From: Longirhabdus pacifica
GTDB lineage: Bacteria > Bacillota > Bacilli > Paenibacillales > DSM-105158
Length of the DNA: 64,000 nt
NCBI RefSeq assembly: GCF_004115085.1
Contig: NZ_QXJP01000001.1
Span: forward strand, 186,001-250,000
Direction: 5' to 3'
How positions within the stretch are numbered: the stretch's first letter is position 1; every line of letters begins with the position of its first letter. The notes beneath the pieces were generated by a model. The model did not search any database, was not told where the DNA came from, and saw only the letters and a list, made by a program, of their open reading frames with translations. Shown here piece by piece: positions 1 to 7,824 of the stretch. The position numbers and the translations under genes were made by a program.

Positions 1-2
1 TT

Positions 3-38
3 ACCGTAACACTGTTACAAAGATACTCAACGAAGTAA
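3..38 (+). CDS. C-terminal end of a LacI-family regulator (possibly RbsR), partial
   Basis: The frame open from the window edge reads TVTLLQRYSTK and stops at 36-38. A short beta strand followed by an Arg-x-Ser-Thr tail is typical of the end of LacI-family repressors; the complete LacI protein at 6576-7586 ends in a similar VRESTRKV. Its stop codon touches the ribosome site of rbsK, and rbsR-rbsK order is known in Bacillus. Only twelve codons are visible, so this is a tentative call. Confidence 0.4.
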   Translation, partial: TVTLLQRYSTK

Positions 39-51
39 AGGAGTCGGCAAC

Positions 52-948
52 ATGAACAATATCGTCGTTGTAGGTAGTGCTTCCATTGATTTAGTGACGG
101 TATCTAGCAAGCGCCCTAAAGCAGGGGAAACGGTCATTGGTGAAGCATTTCATACCGTACCTGGAGGAAAAGGAGCGAATCAAGCTGTAGCAGCTGCACG
201 CCTCGGCGCAAATGTTGCCATGGTTGGGGCTGTTGGAACAGACACCTATGGTAACATGATTCTCGAAAATTTTAAAAACGAAAAGATTTTGTCCAAGCAT
301 ATGAAAAAGGTTACAGATGTTACGACAGGAACGGCTCATATCGTACTAGCGGAAAAAGATAATAGCATTGTTGTCATTCCAGGTGCCAATGCGCTAGTAG
401 ACAAAGAACTAGTGGAACAGACAGAAGAGCTAATAAAGGGAGCGTCAATAGTTCTGTTGCAGCTTGAAGTACCAATCGAAACAGTTCAGATCGCTATTGA
501 TCTGTGTCATGAGCATGCTATCCCGGTTATGTTAAATCCAGCACCAGCACAAAAAATATCGCCTGCTATGCTAGAAAAAGTATCGTATATTACACCAAAC
601 GAACATGAAGTTCGTATTATCTTAAATGACTTTGATTCACCGATAGAGTCGCTTTTGCGGCAATATCCAAACAAGCTCATTGTAACAGAAGGAGAAAAAG
701 GCGTTCGTTATTTTGACGGAGAAAACATCATTCACGTGCCTTCCCTGTCTGTAGAGGTAGTGGATACAACGGGAGCGGGAGACACGTTTAATGGTGCTTT
801 AGCCGTCGCTTTGTCTGAAGGACAGCAACTAAAACAAGCAATACAATTTGCCAACGCGGCAGCAGGACTTTCGGTTACAAAACTAGGGGCACAGGGTGGC
901 ATGCCAAATCTACAGCAAGTACATGCAGCAAAAGAGCAACTATCATGA
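52..948 (+). CDS. rbsK: Ribokinase
   Basis: This cytoplasmic PfkB-family sugar kinase phosphorylates D-ribose to ribose-5-phosphate using ATP. At 298 residues it is the normal family length. The N-terminal PfkB signature is seen as GGKGANQAVAAARLG (about residues 38-52). The C-terminal signature is DTTGAGDTFNG, whose last Asp (about residue 244) is the catalytic base. The start ATG follows AAAGGAG (38-43 region) by eight bases. The gene lies directly behind the end of a LacI-type regulator, as in rbsRK operons. The rbsDACB transport genes that normally follow are absent: the next feature is a terminator and then an unrelated gene. Ribose must therefore enter by another route, or the substrate is a nucleoside-derived ribose. 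Confidence 0.92.
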   Translation: MNNIVVVGSASIDLVTVSSKRPKAGETVIGEAFHTVPGGKGANQAVAAARLGANVAMVGAVGTDTYGNMILENFKNEKILSKHMKKVTDVTTGTAHIVLAEKDNSIVVIPGANALVDKELVEQTEELIKGASIVLLQLEVPIETVQIAIDLCHEHAIPVMLNPAPAQKISPAMLEKVSYITPNEHEVRIILNDFDSPIESLLRQYPNKLIVTEGEKGVRYFDGENIIHVPSLSVEVVDTTGAGDTFNGALAVALSEGQQLKQAIQFANAAAGLSVTKLGAQGGMPNLQQVHAAKEQLS

Positions 949-1393
949 AACAACAGGCATGATCAAATAGTGAGATGGTTAGTTAGCTTGCAAAACTTCG
1001 TGATACATATAGCATCGTCTTGAAAAACGAATCCGTACATTACAACTTCAAATCGTCGGTTTACATCATACAGTGATTCAATGATTCAATATGTACTTCA
1101 TGAATCTTAATGGTATATATCTTCATTTAGTCATAGCAAATACCCCCTACAAAAAAAGATTGTAGGGGTATTTCTTGCTACTGCAATGTATTGTTTATTT
1201 ATATAGCATTCATACTATTGTTCATCATAATTTGATTCCTATTATTTTAAATCTTTCATCTTTCCTAGTAATCCATTTTTTTATTAGAGTTGAACATTTA
1301 GTTTCATTGTTTAGGAAGTTCGTACAATCAGTTAAAACTTAATTGCATACAAATGTATAGTAAGGTTACAGCGCTGAAAGTAAAAGGAGTGAA
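949..1393. other. Intergenic region after rbsK
   Basis: No convincing gene is seen in these 445 bases. They hold the rho-independent terminator at 1138-1173 and, further on, an A/T-rich stretch leading to the next gene. A CATACAAA sequence near 1347 resembles the -10 of a mother-cell sigma-E promoter, but no good -35 was found. Confidence 0.5.
1138..1173 (+). terminator. Rho-independent terminator of rbsK
   Basis: AAATACCCC(C)TACA pairs with TGTAGGGGTATTT across a short A-rich loop, with one bulged C. The stem is followed by a T-rich tract. It closes the ribokinase transcript. Confidence 0.8.
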
Positions 1394-2044
1394 ATGAATT
1401 TTATGAGTGATTTGTTAGTGAGTAATACATTAACAGTAGTTGCTTTTAAGCAGAGTGCAGATAAAATAAATCTATTTCCAGATGAAGAAGTAGAAATTGT
1501 TCTTGGCCCTAATAACACAAAAACAATATATACAGGTGATAACGGCATTGCCCAATCTGGAGACTTAAATTTAAAGCAAACTACATCACCAAATGTAGAT
1601 ATTAATCCTCCAGTAGAGAAGGGGACTTCTTTTTTCCAAAATATTATTAATAAAGTTACATTGGTGGTAAATGGTAACACAACTATCATTTCTGTTGTAC
1701 AGGATGCATCTGAATTAGATGATGGAACAGGTAAATATGAATTTACTGTCTATGGCATTGGCAATCCTTCGAAAGTGATGACTCCCGATGATTTAATAGC
1801 TTATCGAAGTCCTTTGCAGGGAGCTGTGATCGATTTGTTGCTTGGCACTTCTGCATTTGCTGTTAGAGTAGTTACTGATAGTAGTGGAAAAGCAGTAATG
1901 ATGCTGCCACCAAATAAAACGGTTGTAGGTACAGTAAGAACTAGTCATTCTGGATATTTTCAATCTAATATAAAGCCTATCCTATCTTCCCCTCTTGCAG
2001 GTGGAAAAATAGATGTATATTTAACAAAAAATATTTGGTTCTAA
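1394..2044 (+). CDS. Hypothetical protein, beta-rich
   Basis: I do not recognise this 216-residue protein. The ATG at 1394 follows AAAAGGAG by four bases; a second ATG at 1403 is also possible. There is no signal peptide or membrane segment. The chain alternates short hydrophobic strands with Asn/Thr/Gly/Asp turns (for example VTLVVNGNTTIISVVQD and KYEFTVYGIGNPS), which suggests one or two beta-sandwich domains. The lack of Cys and the style resemble secreted, spore-surface or phage-derived beta proteins, but no family motif supports this. It is monocistronic, flanked by terminators. A possible sigma-E-like -10 lies about 47 bases upstream. Confidence 0.75.
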   Translation: MNFMSDLLVSNTLTVVAFKQSADKINLFPDEEVEIVLGPNNTKTIYTGDNGIAQSGDLNLKQTTSPNVDINPPVEKGTSFFQNIINKVTLVVNGNTTIISVVQDASELDDGTGKYEFTVYGIGNPSKVMTPDDLIAYRSPLQGAVIDLLLGTSAFAVRVVTDSSGKAVMMLPPNKTVVGTVRTSHSGYFQSNIKPILSSPLAGGKIDVYLTKNIWF

Positions 2045-2085
2045 TTGATTTCAATATAAAATCATGTATGTAGTTAAAATAACAA

Positions 2086-2160
2086 ATACACCGTGTGGTC
2101 ATCATCCTAAACGTTAGATGTATACGTTAACTTATGAGATGGACTTATACGGTGTTTTTT
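2086..2160. terminator. Terminator between convergent genes
   Basis: An ACACCGT arm near 2087 pairs with ACGGTGT near 2146, with additional imperfect pairing inside (GGTCATC with GATGGAC). The right arm runs into seven T residues. It probably serves the unknown gene ending at 2044. Confidence 0.6.
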
Positions 2161-2567
2161 TATGCATAGTGATTAGATTTTAGTGGTAGTAATATTAGAA
2201 AAGATAAGATCAAAATGAACGTATGAAATAATATAATAGGGAAGTATTTCAAGCCTACAGTAAGCCAACCTAACAGTGGAAGCAATTGCATAAATAGAAT
2301 GACAACGACTAGCAGCAATGAGAAAAATAAATAAAAGTTTTTATTTATCGCTCTTTTTGTAGTATACACATTGTATGCAACAGTAAAGAGGCTAATACAT
2401 AACATGATCCAGCCCCACAAATGAATGATTGGAAGCACTCCATCAACTTCTGATCCAAAAAACGCAAAGGAATAAAAGTAATCTTTCATAAATGGAAAAT
2501 ATAAAATACTAGAAATAATGGATAAAACGCATAAGATATTGACCATTTTCATTTTATATTTAATCAT
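2160..2567 (-). CDS. Small multi-pass membrane protein
   Basis: Unrecognised 135-residue protein with four hydrophobic helices: MVNILCVLSIISSILYF, an LWGWIMLCISLFTVAY segment, FYLFFSLLLVVVILFMQLL, and a C-terminal FPIILFHTFILILSFLILL. The start is uncertain. An in-frame TTG at 2582 abuts AGGA with no spacing, so ATG 2567 (or 2552) is more likely. The basic ends (MIKYKMK; TTKRAINKN) place the loops inside the cytoplasm. No neighbour in an operon gives a clue to its function. Confidence 0.65.
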   Translation of the reverse strand: MIKYKMKMVNILCVLSIISSILYFPFMKDYFYSFAFFGSEVDGVLPIIHLWGWIMLCISLFTVAYNVYTTKRAINKNFYLFFSLLLVVVILFMQLLPLLGWLTVGLKYFPIILFHTFILILSFLILLPLKSNHYA

Positions 2568-2704
2568 TTTTACCCAATCCAATCCTTTTTTTATTTTATT
2601 GATACTATTTTACGGCAAATGTGTTTAGGATAGAGAAATGGTTAGAAGTTGCTGTTGTAATTCACTTTCTTTTAGAAGTGAGCAATAAAAATAAGAGAGA
2701 ACTT

Positions 2705-2745
2705 AAAAACGTAAGGGTTGGCTGTTAACCAATCCTTACGTTTTT
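2705..2745. terminator. Strong bidirectional terminator after the peptide gene
   Basis: AAAAACGTAAGGGTTGG pairs with CCAATCCTTACGTTTTT across a seven-base loop, with one G-T pair. On the minus strand the stem is followed by TTTTT, and it starts one base beyond the stop codon of the peptide gene (2746). It closes the regulator-peptide transcript. Confidence 0.85.
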
Positions 2746-2856
2746 TTATCTGTTATCCACTGCAGGTAAACTTAACTGTGTGATGACCTCAGTTATGGTG
2801 TCCATACCTGTGAATAAAACTAAAGATAATAACATTATAGCAAATAATTTTTTCAT
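2746..2856 (-). CDS. Short secreted peptide, candidate pheromone of the adjacent RNPP regulator
   Basis: This 36-codon gene is preceded by a perfect AGGAGG that overlaps the stop codon of the HTH-TPR regulator (2868-2870). The second of two adjacent ATGs (2856) sits at the ideal six-base spacing. The product starts MKKLFAIMLLSLVLFTG, a Lys-Lys plus hydrophobic secretion signal. It ends in a short polar tail, TQLSLPAVDNR, and a terminator follows at once. This is the layout of NprX, PapR and Phr genes, whose exported C-terminal peptides are processed, re-imported by Opp and bound by the TPR domain of the partner. The mature peptide is inferred to lie in the last 5-10 residues, around SLPAVD. 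I do not match it to any known pheromone. Confidence 0.75.
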   Translation of the reverse strand: MKKLFAIMLLSLVLFTGMDTITEVITQLSLPAVDNR

Positions 2857-2867
2857 CATAATCCTCC

Positions 2868-4133
2868 TTATTTTTCTTTGCTGATTTGAGCTGCATCTTT
2901 TATGATTTTAAATTGATTAATGTCTAGTTCTTTTTCTATGCTAGAAGAAATAATATGACGATAAGTAGTTGCTAGTTCTTCATATGCTTGTATATATGCG
3001 TATGCTTTTAAGCTTTTGCTGTAGGAATGCATCGCTTTCTCATGATAATCTTGATGCAGTTGCCAATCTCCTTTGTAGGTGTAGTACAATCCAAGTGCAT
3101 GATACTCTTCTGGTATGCGTGGTTCAGTGAAAATAAATTGTTCTTCATTTGCATATATCTTATGAATTTCATTTGTTTCATCTAATGCTGCGTAAATATC
3201 TAAAAGTTCGTTCATAATGTACATTTTTTGTCTTTGAGGACACTCTTCTAAGCATTTTTTAAGCATCGGAACGGCAACATCGTACTCTTTTTGTTTCGTT
3301 TTTATACATGCAAATACGATATTAACAAACTCTTTTACAAAATCATACTTGTACTCTTTTAATATATGCAAGTGTTTTTCTACTTTATCATATTTCTCAA
3401 GATTAAAGTATGAATTTATCATGGCCGCATAGGCTCTTGCTTCCATTTCTGTAGGTTTTTCAAAAATATTTAATCCACACTTGGCAAGTTCTATACTTTC
3501 TTCGTATTCTTTGATGACATATGCTTGAATAGACATATTGAAATAATATTCTCGCTGTTCTTCCTTTGTCAAAAAGTTCATATAGTGAATGATTTCTTTT
3601 CCTTCTGCATACGTTTGTTTATCCTTTTGTATATCAAGACGTTTAATAAAATACGCTTGCAACAAACCTTTAGCAATGTAAGGTGGTACACCTCTTAATC
3701 TAGCATATTCTGCGATAACTATGTATATTATTAGGCTTATCTCTTTATTTTCGAGCTTTTTAGCATATGAATACAATGCTGCTAGGGCATCTTCTGTTTC
3801 GTGTTTATCTGATTCAAGATACAATAAAGCTATTTTTTTTATGAGCCTAGCGTCATCCGTAATTTCAGTAGTTTTAACAAGTAGTTCATGTAGAACATCC
3901 GGACGATCTTCTACTTCTACATACTTATTAATAATGCTTTCATGAGGGATGGATAGGGCATCGGCTATTCTAAATATGGTTCTGAATTCCGGTCGTTTTG
4001 TATCGCCTTTTTCAATCTTACTAATAACCCCTTTGTTAATTCCTAACTCTTCCTGTAATTGGCCCATTGTTATTTCTTGTTGCTCTCTATGTTTTTTGAT
4101 CAATTCCCCCAGTGTGTGTATTGTCTCAATCAT
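2868..4133 (-). CDS. RNPP-family HTH-TPR transcriptional regulator (PlcR/NprR-like)
   Basis: This 421-residue protein has an N-terminal XRE-type helix-turn-helix (about residues 8-65; MGQLQEELGINKGVISKIE holds the recognition helix). About 330 residues of tandem helix-turn-helix repeats of TPR type follow (for example KEYEESIELAKCGLNIFEKP, DKVEKHLHILKEYK, KQEYDVAVPMLKKC). This is the build of PlcR, NprR and AimR, which sense short peptides in the TPR groove and switch DNA binding. ATG 4133 follows GGAGAGA by six bases; an upstream TTG at 4148 is less likely. The next gene on the same strand encodes a secreted peptide whose ribosome site overlaps this stop codon, so the two are translationally coupled. 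Targets are unknown; autoregulation is likely. Confidence 0.85.
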   Translation of the reverse strand: MIETIHTLGELIKKHREQQEITMGQLQEELGINKGVISKIEKGDTKRPEFRTIFRIADALSIPHESIINKYVEVEDRPDVLHELLVKTTEITDDARLIKKIALLYLESDKHETEDALAALYSYAKKLENKEISLIIYIVIAEYARLRGVPPYIAKGLLQAYFIKRLDIQKDKQTYAEGKEIIHYMNFLTKEEQREYYFNMSIQAYVIKEYEESIELAKCGLNIFEKPTEMEARAYAAMINSYFNLEKYDKVEKHLHILKEYKYDFVKEFVNIVFACIKTKQKEYDVAVPMLKKCLEECPQRQKMYIMNELLDIYAALDETNEIHKIYANEEQFIFTEPRIPEEYHALGLYYTYKGDWQLHQDYHEKAMHSYSKSLKAYAYIQAYEELATTYRHIISSSIEKELDINQFKIIKDAAQISKEK

Positions 4134-4300
4134 TTTGCATCTCTCCAATTTTTAAGATACATATTTACTACTAATATAGCATCAATATAATGTCGAAGTA
4201 ACGTTTTTTTTGTCAGCAACTTGAAAATATTTTAATATTCAATATTTTTATGTATTTTTTAAATAAAATGATAACTTTTGTTATATTTTTTTAATCTCAC

Positions 4301-4372
4301 TGTCGCTGACTTTTAGTAGTATCATAATTCAGGTGGGATATCTGCAACAAAATGAAAAGAGAGTTAAACTAT
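4301..4372 (+). other. Degenerate copy of the 5' half of the CRISPR leader
   Basis: TGTCGCTGAC, then AGTAGT, then GCAACAAAATGAAAA and AGAGTTAAACTATG appear in the same order and near the same spacing as in the three intact CRISPR leaders (10434, 13788, 26570). There they read TGTCGTCGAC, AGTAGTGT, CGACAAAATGAAAA and AGAGTAAATATG. The dyad arms have diverged and no CRISPR repeat follows, so this looks like a leader relic or a related stand-alone element. Confidence 0.55.
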
Positions 4373-4408
4373 GTTATAAGGAGATAAAAAGAGGAAAAAA
4401 GAAAAAAG

Positions 4409-4431
4409 GAAATGATAAAACTATCATTTCC
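4409..4431 (-). terminator. Terminator of the amylase gene
   Basis: Read on the minus strand, GGAAATGATA pairs with TATCATTTCC across a short loop and runs directly into TTTTTTC. It lies about 75 bases beyond the amylase stop codon. The same stem sequence is reused after the divergent lacI gene (7612-7640). Confidence 0.8.
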
Positions 4432-4505
4432 TATACTAATTTGTGACTTTCACCAAGCATAAACAGTATGTTGCGAATGCTCTATGCATATCTGAGGTGC
4501 TTATC

Positions 4506-6278
4506 TTATTTTTTTAAAACGATGTATCCAAATGTATCTATCTCAAACTCAAAATGCTCTCCATTCAACTTATACACGTTACCAGATTGTACATCCTCTA
4601 ATACAGGAGCATTTTTGATTGCAGGTGCTTCCAATACATGGCGATGAGGAGAATTATTGATAATGATCGCGATGGTTTCGCTCTCGTCTTCTCGAATGTA
4701 ACCAAAAGTGTTTTTCGCTTCATCTACAAACCATACTTTAAATGTTCCTTTTTGCAATGCAATATGATTTTTTCTAAGTTTGATTATATCTTTATAAAAT
4801 TGAAGCAAATCAAGATCTTGTTCCTTCTCATCCCAAATCATCGGACGACGATTATCTGGGTCACTTCCTCCTGTCATGCCTACTTCATTACCATAGTACA
4901 TCATTGGCATACCAATATACGTCATTTGAAATAATGCTGCTAACTTCAGCTTATGAATGGAGGTGTTTTCTTCTGGAGAATCATAGCTGTTATCGATAAT
5001 CGTTGTATAAAAACGTTCTGTATCATGGGAGTCTATCAACTGGAACATAGATCGATTAGCTTCATCAGGATACAGCATTTGTACGTAAGACAATCGTTCA
5101 CAGAAAGATTTTGCCCCTACTTTTTGCTCTGCAAAGAATTCGAGCATTACTCTTCTAAATAAGTAGTTTTGCACACCGTCAAATTGGTCACCGCGCAGCC
5201 ATGCTGCTGCATTGTGCATGATTTCTCCAATGACTGCAATCTCTGGATTTATTTTTTTCATTTCACTGCGGAAGAGCTTCCAGAAGTCACGATCCACTTC
5301 ATTCGAAACGTCTAGTCTCCAACCATCTATGCCCAGCTCTTCAATATAATATTTTCCAATGCTGATGATATAATCGATAACTTCTGGATTTGAAGTATTA
5401 AACTTCGGCATGCTAGGTACAAAAGCAAAGGTTTCATAAGAAGCAGTAGGTTCTTTTTGAATAGGAAATTCTTTGATATGAAACCAGTCTTTATATTTGG
5501 ATTTTTCCCCATTCTCTACTACATCTTTAAAGGCAAAAAAATCGTCTCCAGCATGATTAAATACCGCATCCAGAATAACGCGCATCCCTTTTTCATGAGC
5601 TAAATCAATGAGTCTTTTTAACGTATCTTTATCTCCAAAGTGTGGGTCTACTTGAAAATAGTCTTCCGTGTTGTATTTATGATTCGTGTCCGCTTGGAAA
5701 ATAGGCGTTAAGTAAATCGTGTTGATACCCAGCTCGTCCAAGTAATCTAACTTTTGAATAATACCTTCCAAATCTCCTCCATAGAAAGATTGTGGAGTAG
5801 GTTTAAGCTTATGATCCCAAGGCATTACATCTTTGGGATCGTTGGAAGCATCCCCATTGCAAAATCTTTCCGGGAAGATTTGATATATAATAGCCTTATC
5901 GTACCAACTTGGTATTTGAAACGTATCTTTTTCTAACATATATGGGTAATGAAATGATCCGTCTAAATCTCTATTATCTCTTGGTCCGAACTCGTCATAC
6001 CAAATTTCGTTGCCTTCGTTATCCAAAAGTAAAAACATGTAGCGAACTCGTTTCATTTCTGCTTCGATGACACCCTCGTAAAAATCAAAAAGAGGAGTAG
6101 TCGCGACCTTCTCTATTTCCATTGGCTTTTCAGTTCCTGGAGTAACATAGCGGTCACTGTGAAAAACATAGCATTTCTTCACCGCGTTTTTCTTTACACG
6201 AATTCTTACTTTTAATTGTGTCGTGCTTATCGGATAAGCATAAGGGATATCGTTTGTGTGATAGATGGTTTCTAACAT
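4506..6278 (-). CDS. Neopullulanase / cyclomaltodextrinase (GH13)
   Basis: This 590-residue cytoplasmic glycosidase hydrolyses alpha-1,4 (and some alpha-1,6) links in maltodextrins, cyclodextrins or pullulan fragments. An N-terminal beta domain (about 1-120) of the type found in neopullulanase-like enzymes precedes the GH13 barrel. The four conserved regions are present: DAVFNH (237-242), GWRLDV with nucleophile D323, GEIMHN with acid E352, and DSHD ending at D419. The active site is therefore complete. There is no signal peptide. The start follows AGGAG with a 12-base spacer. The divergent LacI regulator, the cre site and the palindromic operator in between indicate maltodextrin induction and catabolite repression. 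The maltodextrin transporter genes are not in the window. Maltogenic amylase is an equally possible subfamily. Confidence 0.9.
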   Translation of the reverse strand: MLETIYHTNDIPYAYPISTTQLKVRIRVKKNAVKKCYVFHSDRYVTPGTEKPMEIEKVATTPLFDFYEGVIEAEMKRVRYMFLLLDNEGNEIWYDEFGPRDNRDLDGSFHYPYMLEKDTFQIPSWYDKAIIYQIFPERFCNGDASNDPKDVMPWDHKLKPTPQSFYGGDLEGIIQKLDYLDELGINTIYLTPIFQADTNHKYNTEDYFQVDPHFGDKDTLKRLIDLAHEKGMRVILDAVFNHAGDDFFAFKDVVENGEKSKYKDWFHIKEFPIQKEPTASYETFAFVPSMPKFNTSNPEVIDYIISIGKYYIEELGIDGWRLDVSNEVDRDFWKLFRSEMKKINPEIAVIGEIMHNAAAWLRGDQFDGVQNYLFRRVMLEFFAEQKVGAKSFCERLSYVQMLYPDEANRSMFQLIDSHDTERFYTTIIDNSYDSPEENTSIHKLKLAALFQMTYIGMPMMYYGNEVGMTGGSDPDNRRPMIWDEKEQDLDLLQFYKDIIKLRKNHIALQKGTFKVWFVDEAKNTFGYIREDESETIAIIINNSPHRHVLEAPAIKNAPVLEDVQSGNVYKLNGEHFEFEIDTFGYIVLKK

Positions 6279-6400
6279 GTGAATACAACTCCTCTTTTTT
6301 ATGTATGTCTACTATTTGCAACCATAATGAATTTGCTTGTTGGAAAGCTTCACTAGTGTCTTTAATAGATTGGCTTTCATTTTCCTATGCAATATGACGG

Positions 6401-6415
6401 ATGAAAACGTTACCA
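6401..6415. promoter_or_regulatory. Catabolite response element (cre)
   Basis: ATGAAAACGTTACCA matches the Bacillus cre consensus WTGNAARCGNWWWCA at 14 of 15 positions. It lies between the divergent amylase and lacI genes, 123 bases upstream of the amylase start, where CcpA/HPr-Ser-P could repress either gene. Confidence 0.7.
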
Positions 6416-6480
6416 TCTTTAGAATGAACTTATCATTTACTTTGAAGTGAAGTATAATTAAAAACATCATATAAACTAAG

Positions 6481-6492
6481 GAAACCGGTTTC
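6481..6492. promoter_or_regulatory. Palindromic operator candidate for the LacI-family regulator
   Basis: GAAACCGGTTTC is a perfect 12-bp palindrome with the central CG that LacI-family proteins favour. It lies 84 bases upstream of the lacI-type gene and about 200 bases upstream of the amylase. Confidence 0.6.
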
Positions 6493-6575
6493 TTAAATTT
6501 AAAGTATCATACTATATACTAGTTAGCAACTTGTTTTTTTTATTTATATCTTATTTTTAGCAAAGGGGGATCTCT

Positions 6576-7586
6576 ATGAAAGTTACCATCAATGATATTG
6601 CAAAAGCAGCGAATGTCTCCAAATCTACCGTTTCAAAAGTGATAAATAATTCCCCCACGATTTCGGATACTACGAAAAGGAAAGTAAGACAGGTCATGAG
6701 TGAGCATAACTATATCCCTAGTTCGATTGCTACCCAGTTAGCGAAACAGAGTAGCCTGAGCATTGGATTAATTATAGATATGTCGCGAAGGGAACATTTT
6801 TTAAATCAATTTTTTTATAGTATTATCGGGGGAATTGAGAGTGTTGTTGCTAATTTTAATTATGATCTGACCATAGTCAACATTCATTCACAACGAGACA
6901 ATTTTTTAGATCGTTTTGTATTAAGCAAAAAGGTAGAAGGAATTATTCTAGATAATACGTTGTTAGATACAACCATGGCAAACCAACTGTTGGAACATAG
7001 CTTTCCTTTTACCGTCATTGGGAAAATGGATGGGAATTCCGATGTGCATTGGGTGGATATCGATAATGAATTAGGAGGGGAAATGATAACAAAGCATCTT
7101 ATAGAAGCGGGATATCAGCGCATTGCTTTTATAGGGGGCTTTAATGAAGATACGATTTTTTCTCAACGTTTCACAGGTTATCGCGATATGTTGCAGCAGT
7201 ATGATATACCTTTTGTAGATAACTATGTGAAGAATGGGAGTGGGACGACAGAGTTTGGTTATGAATCTGCAAAGGAATTATTGTCAGAGGAAGTGAAACC
7301 TGATGCGTTCATTTGTGCCAGTAACTATATAGCGCATGGTGTGCTTGAAGCAGTGAAGGAAGCTAATTTTGCTATTCCAGAACAAATTGGGGTTGCTACA
7401 TTCGATAATTACCCACTTGCTCCCTATATGAACCCACCTTTAACTTGTTTGGATAACGATACTTTCTTTCTGGGAGAAGCAGCGGGGAACCTATTAATGA
7501 ATCAAATAAAAAAACATACCGATCAGAATTACCAACATTTCATAGAACCTAAACTAATTGTGAGGGAATCTACGCGAAAAGTGTAA
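6576..7586 (+). CDS. LacI-family transcriptional regulator
   Basis: This 336-residue repressor starts with a classic LacI headpiece (about 1-55): TINDIAKAANVSKSTVSKVINN is the helix-turn-helix, and the hinge helix contains AKQSS. A periplasmic-binding-protein-like sensor domain fills the rest and ends in LIVRESTRKV. The gene is divergent from the neopullulanase gene with an operator-like palindrome between, so it probably controls that gene in response to maltose or maltodextrin (MalR/NplR-type role). That is inferred from position. ATG 6576 follows AAAGGGGG. A terminator with the same stem as that of the amylase follows. Confidence 0.9.
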   Translation: MKVTINDIAKAANVSKSTVSKVINNSPTISDTTKRKVRQVMSEHNYIPSSIATQLAKQSSLSIGLIIDMSRREHFLNQFFYSIIGGIESVVANFNYDLTIVNIHSQRDNFLDRFVLSKKVEGIILDNTLLDTTMANQLLEHSFPFTVIGKMDGNSDVHWVDIDNELGGEMITKHLIEAGYQRIAFIGGFNEDTIFSQRFTGYRDMLQQYDIPFVDNYVKNGSGTTEFGYESAKELLSEEVKPDAFICASNYIAHGVLEAVKEANFAIPEQIGVATFDNYPLAPYMNPPLTCLDNDTFFLGEAAGNLLMNQIKKHTDQNYQHFIEPKLIVRESTRKV

Positions 7587-7611
7587 AACGTTGGTAATAT
7601 TACAAGGGGAA

Positions 7612-7640
7612 AAGGAAATGATACCTGTTATCATTTCCTT
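7612..7640 (+). terminator. Terminator of the lacI-type gene
   Basis: AAGGAAATGATA pairs perfectly with TATCATTTCCTT across a five-base loop. The T-run (TTTTTT) comes about ten bases later, so it is weaker than the copy at 4409-4431. Confidence 0.65.
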
Positions 7641-7653
7641 CCATCTAATTTTT

Positions 7654-7824
7654 TCATGCAATCCCTCCGTTTAATTCCATTTTAATCCGGTAAATTGAAA
7701 AATCTTCACCTTCATCAACAGAAGTGTCTATCACTTCATACTGAATTACTTCGTTTGTATTTTTATTATCATTTAGCATTTCTTCTTGTTCAGTAGCTTG
7801 TGCTGCTACAGGATTGTTTTTAAT
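7654..7824 (-). pseudogene. Orphan coding fragment, probably a gene remnant
   Basis: A 56-codon open frame reads with normal protein-like composition (NNPVAAQATEQEEMLNDN, then a VIQYEVIDTS strand and SIYRIKMELNGG). It has no start codon at its 5' end. The internal ATG at 7779 lacks a ribosome site. It runs into the 3' end of the neighbouring lipoprotein gene in another frame. It looks like the C-terminal piece of a lost gene. A genuine 41-residue protein starting at 7779 cannot be excluded. Confidence 0.35.
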
